This document shows, piece by piece, positions 1 through 7,693 of a stretch of DNA of 64,000 nt (its first letter is position 1; each line of letters begins with the position of its first letter). Both the position numbers and the translations under genes were made by a program. Below the pieces are notes generated by a model. It was not told the DNA's origin. It made no database searches and saw nothing but the letters and a program-made list of their open reading frames with translations. Source of the DNA: Chloroflexota bacterium (GTDB taxonomy: Bacteria > Chloroflexota > Anaerolineae > Anaerolineales > Villigracilaceae); assembly GCA_016223135.1 (NCBI GenBank), contig JACRPQ010000004.1:124001-188000 (forward strand), written 5' to 3'.

Positions 1-126
1 ACGCTCTACTCGCGCTTGCGCTTCAACGAAGACGGCTGGACGCTTTCCACCTACACCATCCACGGTCACGCCTGCGACCTGGACATGGAAACCGGCAAAA
101 TCCTCAGCAAGACCAGCATTCAATGA
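1..126 (+). CDS. C-terminal end of an unidentified protein (5' truncated by window edge)
   Basis: The first reading frame is open from base 1 and stops with TGA at 124-126, giving 41 residues that end in KTSIQ. The visible part is mixed polar and hydrophobic with no membrane segment. The fragment is too short to assign a family. The next gene begins 54 bases downstream on the same strand, so the two could share a transcript, but nothing in the fragment says what it does. Confidence 0.55.
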   Translation, partial: TLYSRLRFNEDGWTLSTYTIHGHACDLDMETGKILSKTSIQ

Positions 127-180
127 ACGCATTGGCGTTGCGCCGGGTGAGTACGGAGAGCGGCGCAGCCTTGTGGTGAA

Positions 181-1347
181 GTGATGCAAAGCCTCCGCCG
201 TCTATTTCTCCTGAAAAAATCCAGCCAGATTGCAATCAGCGTTCTGTTGGGCATTTACGTTATTGCGGGGATTCAGACGCATTTGATCTTCAGAAATACA
301 AACCCTGAGTATGATTTCACCTTTTACGAAACGGCGCTCCAAAAAGCCCTGTCAGGTTCCGATCCCTATGACGTGCGCGAAATTGGTCCCGCTTATCTCT
401 ACCCGCCGCCTGCGCTTTTTATAGTGGAAGCGCTCGACCTCCTGCGTGAGCCTCTCGTCAGAAGATTGCTTTTTACGGCGGTGAATGTTGTGATTCTGCT
501 GTTGATTGTCCTTGGGGTGGGAGCATATTTCGGCTATTCGGCGCGGGCGATTTGGTTCTGGTTTCCGCTGGCGTTTTTCTATGCTCCGGCGCTCCAGACT
601 CTGGAATTGGGGCAGATCAATCTTGTGACCGCATTGGGGATTCTTCTGTTTTTTATCTCAAAGAGTCCGATTCTCTCGGCGGTCGGTTTGACGCTGGGGA
701 TGGTGACCAAAGTCACGCCGGCGGTATTTCTGGTGTACAGCCTTGTGAAAAGGGATATCAAGACCATCCTGCTTTCATTGATTATTCTGACGCTGGCTGT
801 GGCGGCGAGCATAGGACGGTACGGCTTGCAGCCGCATCTGACGTACGTCGAGGTCTTCACACAACTTTTGAATACGTTTCCCATTTCACAGAATTCCCAG
901 TCCTTTGTTTCCAAGGTGTGGGTGAATTTTTCGCCGGACATGCCGCCGATTCTCCTCCAAAGAATTTACATGCTGTATTTGGGAAGCCTTGTCCTTGCAA
1001 GCAGTCTCCTCTCTGCCAGGTCGCGCGACGCCGTGCCGATGTTTGTGACGCTTGGCTTGGCAGCCGCCGTTTCGCCAAACGTGATGTGGTACCACCATTA
1101 CGTTTTTCTGCTCATGCCCTTGTTCGTTTGGATGGGATGGCGGAAAATGGAGCAGACGGTGGTCTTATGGGTTATCATCGGATTGTTGATGGTTCAGATG
1201 GATTATTATTTCCTCACCACCGGTTTTCTCATTCATCTCTTCGTTCAAGGTTCGATCCTGTGGGTTCTCCTTCAGCAGTACGAACAACTGCGCGGATCCC
1301 CCTTGCGGCTGACAAGACCTTCCCTTGAAAACCACCTCCAATCATGA
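181..1347 (+). CDS. GT87-type (DUF2029) polytopic membrane glycosyltransferase-like protein
   Basis: A 388-residue integral membrane protein with about ten hydrophobic segments. The N-terminal loop after the first helix has the pattern common in glycosyltransferase family 87 (DUF2029) proteins: an acidic aromatic stretch (PEYDFTFY), then LSGSDPYD, then YPPPALF. A K-rich cytoplasmic turn (MVTKVTPA) also fits the family. GT87 enzymes use polyprenyl-phosphate sugars to glycosylate lipids on the outer face of the membrane; the donor and acceptor here cannot be told. The frame opens with GTG at 181 directly followed by ATG at 184, so either could be the start; neither has a strong ribosome site. 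It overlaps the next gene by ATGA, indicating coupling. Confidence 0.7.
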   Translation: MMQSLRRLFLLKKSSQIAISVLLGIYVIAGIQTHLIFRNTNPEYDFTFYETALQKALSGSDPYDVREIGPAYLYPPPALFIVEALDLLREPLVRRLLFTAVNVVILLLIVLGVGAYFGYSARAIWFWFPLAFFYAPALQTLELGQINLVTALGILLFFISKSPILSAVGLTLGMVTKVTPAVFLVYSLVKRDIKTILLSLIILTLAVAASIGRYGLQPHLTYVEVFTQLLNTFPISQNSQSFVSKVWVNFSPDMPPILLQRIYMLYLGSLVLASSLLSARSRDAVPMFVTLGLAAAVSPNVMWYHHYVFLLMPLFVWMGWRKMEQTVVLWVIIGLLMVQMDYYFLTTGFLIHLFVQGSILWVLLQQYEQLRGSPLRLTRPSLENHLQS

Positions 1348-1625
1348 ACGAACCTTCTCTCGGCTTTGTCATTCTCTTTCTGTTATTCAGCGCCTTGTTC
1401 TTTTCGAACACCTACCGGCTGTGGTTCAAAACGGACGAGTATTACCAGTCCCTGTATGACAGCCTTACCCGTGAACCGTCCATTTACCCTTTTAGGGACT
1501 TTTTCCTCAAGCGGCTGGAGAACAAACGGCGATGGGTGTTTTGGCAGAAAATTTTCAGCCTGTTGGGAACGGCGGCGGTTCTGGCGGTGGATGCGTTGGT
1601 GGTGATGGCATGGCTGAATAGTTGA
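1344..1625 (+). CDS. Small two-helix membrane protein
   Basis: A 93-residue protein whose ATG lies in the ATGA overlap with the GT87-like gene, so translation is probably coupled. It has an N-terminal hydrophobic helix (about residues 8-24), a central charged stretch of about 45 residues rich in aromatic residues and arginine, and a second hydrophobic helix near the C-terminus (about 68-90). I do not recognise a family. The tight coupling suggests it serves with the upstream membrane glycosyltransferase-like protein, but that is inference from position only. Confidence 0.7.
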   Translation: MNEPSLGFVILFLLFSALFFSNTYRLWFKTDEYYQSLYDSLTREPSIYPFRDFFLKRLENKRRWVFWQKIFSLLGTAAVLAVDALVVMAWLNS

Positions 1626-1728
1626 TGAATAATCTCGCCCAGCGTACGTTCGCCAGCGCAGCACAGACGGCAGAGACCGCCAGGTACGCGCTTTCGTGAA
1701 GTGCTGATAATGACTTTTAGGTCAAAAC

Positions 1729-1745
1729 AGTGGAATTATTCCACT
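1729..1745. promoter_or_regulatory. Perfect palindrome upstream of etfB
   Basis: The 17-base sequence AGTGGAATTATTCCACT is a perfect inverted repeat around one central base. It lies about 90 bases before the etfB start, in a 212-base gap with no gene. It could be an operator for a dimeric regulator or a small hairpin closing the upstream operon; it lacks a T-tract, so the operator reading is slightly preferred. The rest of the gap shows nothing else I can name. Confidence 0.35.
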
Positions 1746-1837
1746 TCACAAAGCGTCGAAAACCAAAGAAAATTAGCATAACAGGCTGAGAAGCAAGATT
1801 TGTTTGTCCGGAATCTTATATCCTCAAGGAGGTCGCT

Positions 1838-2608
1838 TTGAAAATCATCGCGTGTATCAAACAAGTCCCGGACTCGGAAGCGAAAGTGCGCGCCGAGGGC
1901 GGGCAAGTGACGTGGGGGGACGCGCCGCTGGTCATCAACCCGTTCGACGAGTACGCCGTCGAAGGCGCGCTGCAGCAGAAGGAAGCGCACGGGGGAACGG
2001 TCACGGCGCTGTGCATCGGACCTGAATCCGCCAAGGAGGCGCTCAAGCATGCCCTCGCCATGGGCGCGGACGAAGCTGTGCTCGTTTCGGGCTCTGCGTT
2101 GAATGAGATTGACTCGGTCGGCGCGGCGCGGGTGCTTGCCGCAGCAATTCAAAAAATCGGCGGCGCAGACATGGTCGTCTTTGGGCGGCAGACGCTCGAT
2201 AACGGTTCCGGTCTCACCACCGCGCAGACGGCGAGAGTCCTCGGGTGGCCCCTGCTTGGGTTGGCGGGGCAGATCAAGGTCCAGGATGGAAGCGTCACCA
2301 TTGAACGAGTAATCGAGGAAGGCAGAGTCACCGTCAGCGCGAAGATGCCCGTCGTGTTGAGCGTTGTCCAGAGCATTGGCGAGCCGCGTTATCCGTCGTT
2401 CATGGGCATTCGCAAAGCCTCGAAGGCAAACATCCCCGTCTGGTCGCTGGCAGACTTGGGCATGAGCGCGCCCGCCCCCGTCGTGAAGCGCATCGAGTTG
2501 ATGAACCCGCCTGTCAACGAAACCAAGATTGAAATGATTACCGGTGAAACGCCTGAAGAAATCGCCAAAACGCTTGTGGACAAAATCATCGCGGAGAAGG
2601 TGCTATGA
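1838..2608 (+). CDS. etfB: Electron transfer flavoprotein, beta subunit
   Basis: A 256-residue EtfB/FixA-type protein. EtfB binds AMP structurally and, with EtfA, accepts electrons from acyl-CoA dehydrogenases and passes them to the respiratory chain. The N-terminus (KIIACIKQVPDSEAKV) and the adenine-nucleotide pocket (GRQTLDNGSGLT) are typical of the family, and length is normal. The start is TTG at 1838, chosen because AAGGAGG sits at 1826-1832, five bases upstream, and the homologous N-terminus begins exactly there. It overlaps etfA by ATGA. The acyl-CoA cluster on the opposite strand at 3.9-10.8 kb is a likely electron source, although no acyl-CoA dehydrogenase gene is visible here. Confidence 0.95.
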   Translation: MKIIACIKQVPDSEAKVRAEGGQVTWGDAPLVINPFDEYAVEGALQQKEAHGGTVTALCIGPESAKEALKHALAMGADEAVLVSGSALNEIDSVGAARVLAAAIQKIGGADMVVFGRQTLDNGSGLTTAQTARVLGWPLLGLAGQIKVQDGSVTIERVIEEGRVTVSAKMPVVLSVVQSIGEPRYPSFMGIRKASKANIPVWSLADLGMSAPAPVVKRIELMNPPVNETKIEMITGETPEEIAKTLVDKIIAEKVL

Positions 2609-3618
2609 AAACCTTTGTTTATGTTGACCATTTCAAGGGTGAGATTCAACCCGCCTCATGGGAGGCGATTGGGCTGGGCAAGACGCTTGGCTCGGTGAGC
2701 GCGGTGGTGTTCGGTTCGAGCGTGGATGCGGTGGCGAAGGCGGCGTTCGAATATGGCGCCGACGAGGTCTTCGTGGCAGACGACCCGGCGCTGGAGGACT
2801 TCCGCGCCGAGCCGTATGCCTCCACCCTTTCGGCGCTCGCCTCGGCTCAGACCCCGGACCTGATTCTGTTTCCCATCAGCGCCCGCACCCGTGAACTTGC
2901 CGCCATGAGCGCGGTGGATTTGAACACCGGCGTATTGACCGACATCTTTGCGCTGGAGGTGGTGGACGGCGCGCTGGTGGCGACGCGCCCCATCTACGAA
3001 GGCAAGGTGCTGGAGAAAGCAGTCTGCTCTGCCAAGCCTGTGATGGCGAGCATCCGCCCGCGCTTCTTCCCCAAGCCGCCGCGGGATGCGAATCGCTCCG
3101 GGACGCCGATCAAGGTCGAGGTCAAGGGCGAGGCGCTGACGACTGTGGAAGGCTATTCCGCCTCCGAAAGCGCGGTCAATTTGGGCGACGCGCCGGTCAT
3201 CGTCTCGGGCGGGCGCGGCGTCTCGAACAATCCGTCGCTTGTTCCGCCGGCCGGCATGGATGAAAAGCAAGCCGAGATTTGGCGCGCCCAACAAGGGTTT
3301 GCTTTGCTCGGCGAACTCGCCGCCGTGCTTGGCGGCGCGGTGGGTGCCTCGCGCGCAGCGGTGGACGGCGGCTACATTCCCTACTCGCATCAAGTCGGGC
3401 AGACGGGCAAGGTGGTCACGCCGGATTTGTATATTGCCTGCGGCATTTCCGGTGCGATTCAGCATCTGGTGGGGATGCGCAACTCGAAGGTGGTCGTTGC
3501 CATCAACAAGGACCCCGATGCGCCCATCTTCACCCAAGCGCGTTACGGCGTGGTGGGCGACTTGTTCCAGATTGTCCCTGCGCTGACGGCGGAGTTCAAG
3601 AAGAGGCTGGGGAAGTAG
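2605..3618 (+). CDS. etfA: Electron transfer flavoprotein, alpha subunit
   Basis: A 337-residue EtfA/FixB protein that carries the redox-active FAD of the ETF heterodimer. The C-terminal FAD domain is clear from about residue 245 onward: SRAAVDGGY, then SHQVGQTGKVV, then ACGISGAIQHLVGM, and finally INKDPDAPIF. The N-terminal half is the usual variable alpha/beta domain. It starts inside etfB by a four-base ATGA overlap, so the two subunits are made in a coupled way. A heptamer repeat tract and a bidirectional hairpin follow the stop codon. Confidence 0.95.
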   Translation: MKTFVYVDHFKGEIQPASWEAIGLGKTLGSVSAVVFGSSVDAVAKAAFEYGADEVFVADDPALEDFRAEPYASTLSALASAQTPDLILFPISARTRELAAMSAVDLNTGVLTDIFALEVVDGALVATRPIYEGKVLEKAVCSAKPVMASIRPRFFPKPPRDANRSGTPIKVEVKGEALTTVEGYSASESAVNLGDAPVIVSGGRGVSNNPSLVPPAGMDEKQAEIWRAQQGFALLGELAAVLGGAVGASRAAVDGGYIPYSHQVGQTGKVVTPDLYIACGISGAIQHLVGMRNSKVVVAINKDPDAPIFTQARYGVVGDLFQIVPALTAEFKKRLGK

Positions 3619-3620
3619 TT

Positions 3621-3662
3621 GATAACTGGTAATTGGTAACTGGTAAGTGGTAAGTGGTAAGT
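3621..3662. repeat. Heptamer tandem repeat (GGTAAYT/GGTAAGT, six units)
   Basis: Immediately after the etfA stop codon lie six consecutive 7-base units: GATAACT, GGTAATT, GGTAACT and three copies of GGTAAGT. The period is exact while bases 5-7 vary. The same unit recurs at 10811-10838 and inside the helicase gene near 15411-15435, and a different heptamer occurs at 7750-7784. Confidence 0.85.
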
Positions 3663-3668
3663 GGAATA

Positions 3669-3703
3669 AAAGACCTCCTCGCGTAAGCAGTGGGGAGGTC
3701 TTT
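3669..3703. terminator. Bidirectional terminator hairpin between etfA and the EamA gene
   Basis: A 10-bp perfect stem, AAAGACCTCC at 3669-3678 with GGAGGTCTTT at 3694-3703, surrounds a 15-base loop. Read on the minus strand the stem is followed by a T-rich tract, and it lies between two convergent operons (etfBA from the left, the acyl-CoA cluster from the right), so it can end both. Confidence 0.7.
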
Positions 3704-3722
3704 CATTAGACATTATCTCTCT

Positions 3723-3817
3723 ACCGTACATTTCTCTCGTGAAAAACCCTAAAGGTCTTTTTGGAAATTCTCAAATTCACGAAGGGAAAGCAGACCTTTA
3801 GGGTTTCTGTGTACGGT
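3723..3817. repeat. Long inverted repeat with two nested stems
   Basis: An outer stem pairs ACCGTACA (3723-3730) with TGTACGGT (3810-3817). An inner 15-bp stem pairs AAACCCTAAAGGTCT (from about 3744) with AGACCTTTAGGGTTT (ending near 3805). The element encodes nothing and lies downstream of the minus-strand EamA gene. A second hairpin with a related core follows at 3839-3899. Confidence 0.7.
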
Positions 3818-3838
3818 AAAGAAGACATTATTTGAAAT

Positions 3839-3899
3839 AACCGTCCTGAAGGTTTTCTCAAGCAAACCAAAGGGCAAAACATCAACCTTCGGGACGTTT
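3839..3899. repeat. Second long hairpin, related core sequence
   Basis: Left arm AACCGTCCTGAAGGTT (3839-3854) pairs with AACCTTCGGGACGTTT (3884-3899) with only a mismatch and a wobble pair, around a loop of about 29 bases. The core CCTGAAGGTT resembles CCTAAAGGTCT of the hairpin just to the left. It ends three bases from the EamA stop codon and may act as a transcript end or stabiliser. Confidence 0.65.
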
Positions 3900-3901
3900 G
3901 T

Positions 3902-4777
3902 TTATAGCGTGAACAGGATGATTGCCAAAAACGCAAAAGCAATGCCGAGATTTTGTATCGGCAGGGTGCGTTCTTTGAGGAAGACCCGCGCCAAAATGAC
4001 GGTGGCGGCGGGATAAAGCGCGCCCAACACGGCGGCGACGTCAATGCGGCCCGTGTGAGAAGAAAGCACGTAAAAGCCGTTGCCGGCAATATCTATCAAA
4101 CCGTTGAAGATGCATAGCGTCCACGTCTCGCGCGGGGGCATGGGCGATTGACGCGTGAGAAGGGCAAACACGCCCAGGGCGGCAAAGCCGCTAAAACGCG
4201 CTGCGGTCAGGGTCCAGAAGAAGGCATGGAGGGTGGCTTGGTGGATGAGGAGAAAGTAAAAGCCAAAGAAAATGCCGGAGAGCAGAGGCAGGCGCAGGCT
4301 TGTAATGAGCCGCTGTGCTGAGCCTGTCGAAGCAGAAGTCGAAGTATCGAAGAGGGAGGCGCTCGTCCCGTTTGTTTGTGAGATCAGCCAGACGGCGAGG
4401 AAGGCGAGTCCAAATCCGACAAGCGTTTCAATGGAGGGGAGACCCAGCGTCAGCGAGCCGAAGATGACGGGGATGATGGCGGCAAAGAGAGCGGAGACGG
4501 GTGCGGCAATGGTCATCTGTCCCTCGGCAAGGGCGCGGTAGAGGAAGAGCAGTCCCGTCAGACCGGTCAGGCTGGCAAATGCGCTTATCAGCAGGTCGCG
4601 GGCGGGAGGAATGGGTTCGCGCAGGATGAGCGCCAGGAACAGGAAAGGGATGAAGCCTGCAATCTCTGCAAGATACAAAACGCGGAGGGGGCTGGTACGT
4701 TTGCTTGCCAGCCCGCCGATGAAATCTGCCGCACCCCACGATGCGGAAGAGAACAGTCCATAGAGGATGGGTAACAA
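3902..4777 (-). CDS. EamA/DMT-family membrane transporter
   Basis: A 291-residue protein with ten predicted helices in two halves, the drug/metabolite transporter fold. Signature stretches are SSASWGAADFIGG near the N-terminus, APVSALFAAIIPVIFG in the first EamA repeat and LGALYPAATVILARVFLKE in the second. Substrate is unknown; the family exports amino acids, nucleotides or small organics. The start appears to be TTG at 4777 with AAGG upstream; it lies 26 bases after the CitE-type gene, so it is the last gene of that operon. Residues about 142-157 in the central linker are encoded by an intergenic-type repeat (4307-4352), giving an S/T-rich insert. Confidence 0.8.
   Translation of the reverse strand: MLPILYGLFSSASWGAADFIGGLASKRTSPLRVLYLAEIAGFIPFLFLALILREPIPPARDLLISAFASLTGLTGLLFLYRALAEGQMTIAAPVSALFAAIIPVIFGSLTLGLPSIETLVGFGLAFLAVWLISQTNGTSASLFDTSTSASTGSAQRLITSLRLPLLSGIFFGFYFLLIHQATLHAFFWTLTAARFSGFAALGVFALLTRQSPMPPRETWTLCIFNGLIDIAGNGFYVLSSHTGRIDVAAVLGALYPAATVILARVFLKERTLPIQNLGIAFAFLAIILFTL
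4307..4352. repeat. TTCGACAGGCTCAG-type repeat inside the EamA coding region
   Basis: On the minus strand this stretch reads as CTTCGACAGGCTCAGCACAG preceded by two further TTCGA-containing units. From general knowledge, such words are common in bacterial intergenic repeats. Here the sequence is in frame within the transporter gene and encodes an extra-long flexible linker between the two EamA halves. Confidence 0.6.
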
Positions 4778-4803
4778 GTTATGCGCCTTTTCGTCAGCGA
4801 GCG

Positions 4804-5676
4804 TTATCGTTTTCCTGCCGCGCGCGCCCTCTCCAACACCTTTTGCGCGTTTTTCAAAAGCGGCATATCAATCATTTTGCCGTCGAGCGCGTAGGCGCCC
4901 TTGCCCTCTTTTTGACTTATCTCGAACGATTCGACCACCCGTTTTGCATATTCGATGGCTTCATCGGATGGAGTGAACGCTTCCTGCACCACCGCAACCT
5001 GATTCGGGTGAATGACCTGTTTCCCGCTGAAGCCGAATCCTGCTCCCTGCTCCGCCTCGCGGCGCAGACCTTCGAGATCGCGGAAGTCAATGTACACCAT
5101 GTCAATTGCCTGCAGGTCGTTTGCCGCGCACGCCGCAACGACTGCCTGGCGCGGGTATAACACCTCGGTCGCCTCTTTTGTGCGCCTCGCCCCGACCGAT
5201 GCGGCGTAATCTTCCGCGCCGAAGATGATGGCGTCGAGGCGTTTATCTGCTTCGGCGATTTCCTTCAGGTTCAAGATGCCCTTTGCGGTTTCCACGCCAA
5301 TCAGCAGACGGATGCCGCCGAGCGTCAGCCCATTCGAGAGTTCGTAGGACTCGATTTGTTCGCTAACCCATTTCACCTGTTCGGCGGTCTCGATTTTCGG
5401 CACGACGATGGAATCGGGTCTCGCCGCCAGTGCGGAGGCGAGGTCGTCCTTCTCAAACCCCGAGCCGATGCTGTTGATGCGAATGCAGCGTTCGGAATTG
5501 CCGAAGTCCAGTTCCTTCATTGCCTGGGCAATGACCGCCCGCGCTTCGACTTTTTTGCTGAGGGCGGTTCCGTCCTCCAGGTCCATGCAGATGCAGTCCA
5601 CCCCGAGGGTGGCGGCTTTTTCAATCTTGCGCCGGTCGCTGCCGGGCATGTAGAGCAGTGCGCGTCGTGAGTGCAT
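4804..5676 (-). CDS. HpcH/HpaI aldolase family, CitE-like beta-hydroxyacyl-CoA lyase
   Basis: A 290-residue CitE-type TIM-barrel lyase. Family motifs are in order: RRALLYMPGSDRRKIEKA at the N-terminus (CoA binding), CMDLEDGT (metal/acid), VPKIETAEQ, IGVETAKGILNL (catalytic acid strand) and IIFGAEDYAASVG. Relatives cleave malyl-, citramalyl- or 3-hydroxy-3-methylglutaryl-CoA. In Mycobacterium tuberculosis Rv2498c, next to a maoC gene and accA1/accD1, acts on (R)-HMG-CoA and citramalyl-CoA; the same neighbours here argue for HMG-CoA cleavage in leucine breakdown. The start is ATG at 5676, preceded by AGGAGA; an upstream in-frame extension merely reads through the octamer repeat array and is not used. 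Confidence 0.85.
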   Translation of the reverse strand: MHSRRALLYMPGSDRRKIEKAATLGVDCICMDLEDGTALSKKVEARAVIAQAMKELDFGNSERCIRINSIGSGFEKDDLASALAARPDSIVVPKIETAEQVKWVSEQIESYELSNGLTLGGIRLLIGVETAKGILNLKEIAEADKRLDAIIFGAEDYAASVGARRTKEATEVLYPRQAVVAACAANDLQAIDMVYIDFRDLEGLRREAEQGAGFGFSGKQVIHPNQVAVVQEAFTPSDEAIEYAKRVVESFEISQKEGKGAYALDGKMIDMPLLKNAQKVLERARAAGKR

Positions 5677-5692
5677 AGGGTCTCCTGGGTAA

Positions 5693-5838
5693 GTACACAC
5701 GTGCAGACGTAAACAGGTACACAGGTACACACGTACACAGGTACACACGTAGACGCGTAAACGTTATCGCATTGTTTACCTGTTTACCTGTTTACCTGTG
5801 TACCTGTGTACCTGTATACCTGTATACCTGTTTACCTT
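5693..5838. repeat. Inverted octamer repeat array 1
   Basis: Nine left-hand 8-base units of the form GTACACAG/GTAAACAG (5693-5764) face eight right-hand units of the form TTTACCTG/TGTACCTG (5775-5838) across a 10-base centre. The halves are reverse complements, so the whole array could fold into an imperfect hairpin of about 64 bp. It separates the MaoC and CitE-type genes; the MaoC stop codon lies within the last unit. Confidence 0.9.
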
Positions 5839-6275
5839 TTCAAAAACATCGCCGTTCGTTCGAATTCGACCACAATCGTACCATCTGGTTTTTTGCCCCG
5901 GCATTTGATTCGCACGATGCCGGCGTTGGGTCGGGATTTCGATTCGCGTTTTTCGATAATCTCGCTTTCGGCGTAGATGGTGTCGCCGTGGAAGACGGGG
6001 TTGGGATGCACGACCTTGTCGTAGCCGAGATTTGCCACAATCGTGCCTTCGGTCAGGTCTGGGACGGTGAGCCCCACCACCAGCCCGAACGTGAAGACCC
6101 CGTTCACCAGCCGCTGACCGAATTCGGTCTTCGAGGCAAAGTCCTCGTTGAGGTGAAGCGGCTGGGTGTTCATCGTCAAGGCGGAGAAGAGGACATTGTC
6201 CATTTCTGTGACGGTGCGTCCGCCGTGTTGAAATTTCATCCCCACTTCGAGTTCGTCGAAATATTTGCCTGCCAT
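5832..6275 (-). CDS. MaoC-family hydratase
   Basis: A 147-residue single hot-dog MaoC-type hydratase. The hydratase signature is visible: an Asp in EMDNVLFSALT, then HLNEDFA with the catalytic His, then FGQRLVNG. Such enzymes add water across enoyl-CoA double bonds. Between a methylcrotonyl-CoA carboxylase and a CitE-type lyase it would be expected to hydrate 3-methylglutaconyl-CoA to HMG-CoA; this is inferred from the order and from Rv2499c beside Rv2498c. ATG at 6275 is preferred over TTG at 6299 because GAAGGAG sits seven bases before it. It starts 20 bases after the biotinyl-domain gene ends. Confidence 0.85.
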   Translation of the reverse strand: MAGKYFDELEVGMKFQHGGRTVTEMDNVLFSALTMNTQPLHLNEDFASKTEFGQRLVNGVFTFGLVVGLTVPDLTEGTIVANLGYDKVVHPNPVFHGDTIYAESEIIEKRESKSRPNAGIVRIKCRGKKPDGTIVVEFERTAMFLKR

Positions 6276-6295
6276 AAAGACTCCTTCGTTGAACG

Positions 6296-6826
6296 TCAAA
6301 TGTCGAAAGTCACAGGTCCGATGGTCAGACGTTCGACCATGATAAGAGTTTGCTCACGTTCAACGGTTTGTCCAACCTTGACTGATATGGACGAAACCCT
6401 GCCATCTATCGGCGATTGGATGCGAATTTCCATTTTCATGGCTTCGAGGATGATCAGCGTTTGACCTTTTGTGACCGTCTCGCCCTCGCTGACATTCACC
6501 GCGCGGATTTGCCCCGGCATGGGGGCGGTCAGTTCGCCGGCGGTGGGATGGTGACCGCTTCCGCTTCTGCGTGAGGCGGCTTGCTTCGTGAGGACAAAGG
6601 TCTGTCCGTTGACGGTGACCCAGCGTTTGGCGCTGTCGGAGGAGATGTAGGCAAGGACGCGTTTGCCGTCAATGAGCAACTCCAATTTGCCTTGCTCCGT
6701 ATCCGCGCGCAGGATTTCGACCTCGACGGTCTTATCTCCCAGCGTGACGCGGTGAGATTTACCCGATGGGGCGGGAGACAGATCAACGAGGAAGGATTGA
6801 GAGTTGCAGCCGAAGGAAAGTTTCAT
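6296..6826 (-). CDS. Biotinyl-domain protein (carboxylase alpha-subunit C-terminal part)
   Basis: A 176-residue protein ending in a biotinyl-lipoyl domain: GELTAPMPGQIRAV, then ILEAMKMEI with biotin-acceptor Lys at residue 131, then DGRVSSISVKVGQTV. The first 80 or so residues form a beta-rich region resembling the BT domain that links biotin carboxylase and biotinyl domains in acyl-CoA carboxylase alpha subunits. Together with the 495-residue biotin carboxylase upstream it makes about 670 residues, the usual size of a fused alpha subunit. The two pieces are separated by a membrane-protein gene. It is therefore best read as a split-off carrier of the methylcrotonyl-CoA-type carboxylase, not a free acetyl-CoA carboxylase AccB. 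Confidence 0.88.
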   Translation of the reverse strand: MKLSFGCNSQSFLVDLSPAPSGKSHRVTLGDKTVEVEILRADTEQGKLELLIDGKRVLAYISSDSAKRWVTVNGQTFVLTKQAASRRSGSGHHPTAGELTAPMPGQIRAVNVSEGETVTKGQTLIILEAMKMEIRIQSPIDGRVSSISVKVGQTVEREQTLIMVERLTIGPVTFDI

Positions 6827-6832
6827 CAGGAA

Positions 6833-7675
6833 TTATCCGTATCCCAAAATGCGAATGACCGCCACCAGCCACATGCCGATTACAGCCAGGACAAGTTCCA
6901 CGTCATGGCGCATCAACCCAGCCAGCACACTGACCCAGGAATGATAGGCAAGGTAGGGCGAGAGGAAAGGTGATGCCGCCATTGCCTGTTCTGCGCGGCG
7001 GTTGCGGATAGCGAGCAGCGTCAGGGCAAAACCGATGGGGAAAGCCCAGGGCCACAGGCTGGCGTTCCACGAGGAATGGAGCAAGTCATTTGACCTGCCG
7101 ATGGAGGAGGGTCCGAATAGAGCGAGAGAGAGAATCGTTGCAAGCGCGGCAGGGGTAAAGACGCGCAGAAGCGATTTCCAGCCGCCGGCGCGCCATGTCT
7201 CGACCATCCAAAAAGGGATCATGGCAATGCCCATTTGAGGTTTCATCAACACAAAGAACAATCCGATTTGCGGCGGCAGGAAGAAACCCATCAGGACGAG
7301 CGCGTCCACGTTCAACATGCGCATTCCATAAACGACCGGCGGGGATAGAAGGAAGGCAATCAACGCTGTGCGGCTGGCTTTCAATTGTATCGCTGTCAGT
7401 GCATACAGAGCGAGGCTGGCGATAAAGTACAGGACGCCGCTGACCCGTTCCGAAAACAACGCCAGCGGCAGCAGCGGCAGCAGCGTCCAGGGGACATTGC
7501 GAAAGGTGGGCGCTGCTTCATAGGGGTTTTTGCCTGCGATGACGGCGCGCGCCGCCGGGTAATAGGTCTCGCGCCAATCAATACCTACGGATGTCCACAG
7601 GCTGTCGGCGCCAAAATAAAGGAGAATGAGGAGCAGCGCGCCGGCGGCGTATTGGTTGAATGCGTTTTTTTTCAT
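6833..7675 (-). CDS. Polytopic membrane protein, GT87/DUF2029-like, inserted between carboxylase genes
   Basis: A 280-residue protein with about eight hydrophobic helices. The first outside loop has the GT87-like pattern YYPAARAVIAGKNPYE, and a later turn reads LMKPQMGIAM, where family members often have a Lys-Pro. It is shorter than the 388-residue relative at 181-1347, so part of the fold may be missing. ATG at 7675 or TTG at 7681 are both possible starts. It sits 18 bases after the biotin carboxylase stop and 6 bases before the biotinyl-domain gene, so it is co-transcribed with the carboxylase although no biochemical link is obvious. The family call is tentative. Confidence 0.7.
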   Translation of the reverse strand: MKKNAFNQYAAGALLLILLYFGADSLWTSVGIDWRETYYPAARAVIAGKNPYEAAPTFRNVPWTLLPLLPLALFSERVSGVLYFIASLALYALTAIQLKASRTALIAFLLSPPVVYGMRMLNVDALVLMGFFLPPQIGLFFVLMKPQMGIAMIPFWMVETWRAGGWKSLLRVFTPAALATILSLALFGPSSIGRSNDLLHSSWNASLWPWAFPIGFALTLLAIRNRRAEQAMAASPFLSPYLAYHSWVSVLAGLMRHDVELVLAVIGMWLVAVIRILGYG

Positions 7676-7693
7676 CTTCAAGTTCTCGCCTGC

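Noticed and set aside
6276-6299. TTG start for the MaoC gene overlapping the biotinyl-domain stop
   Set aside because: The GAAGGAG ribosome site lies within this stretch and is correctly spaced for the ATG at 6275, so the upstream TTG is unlikely.
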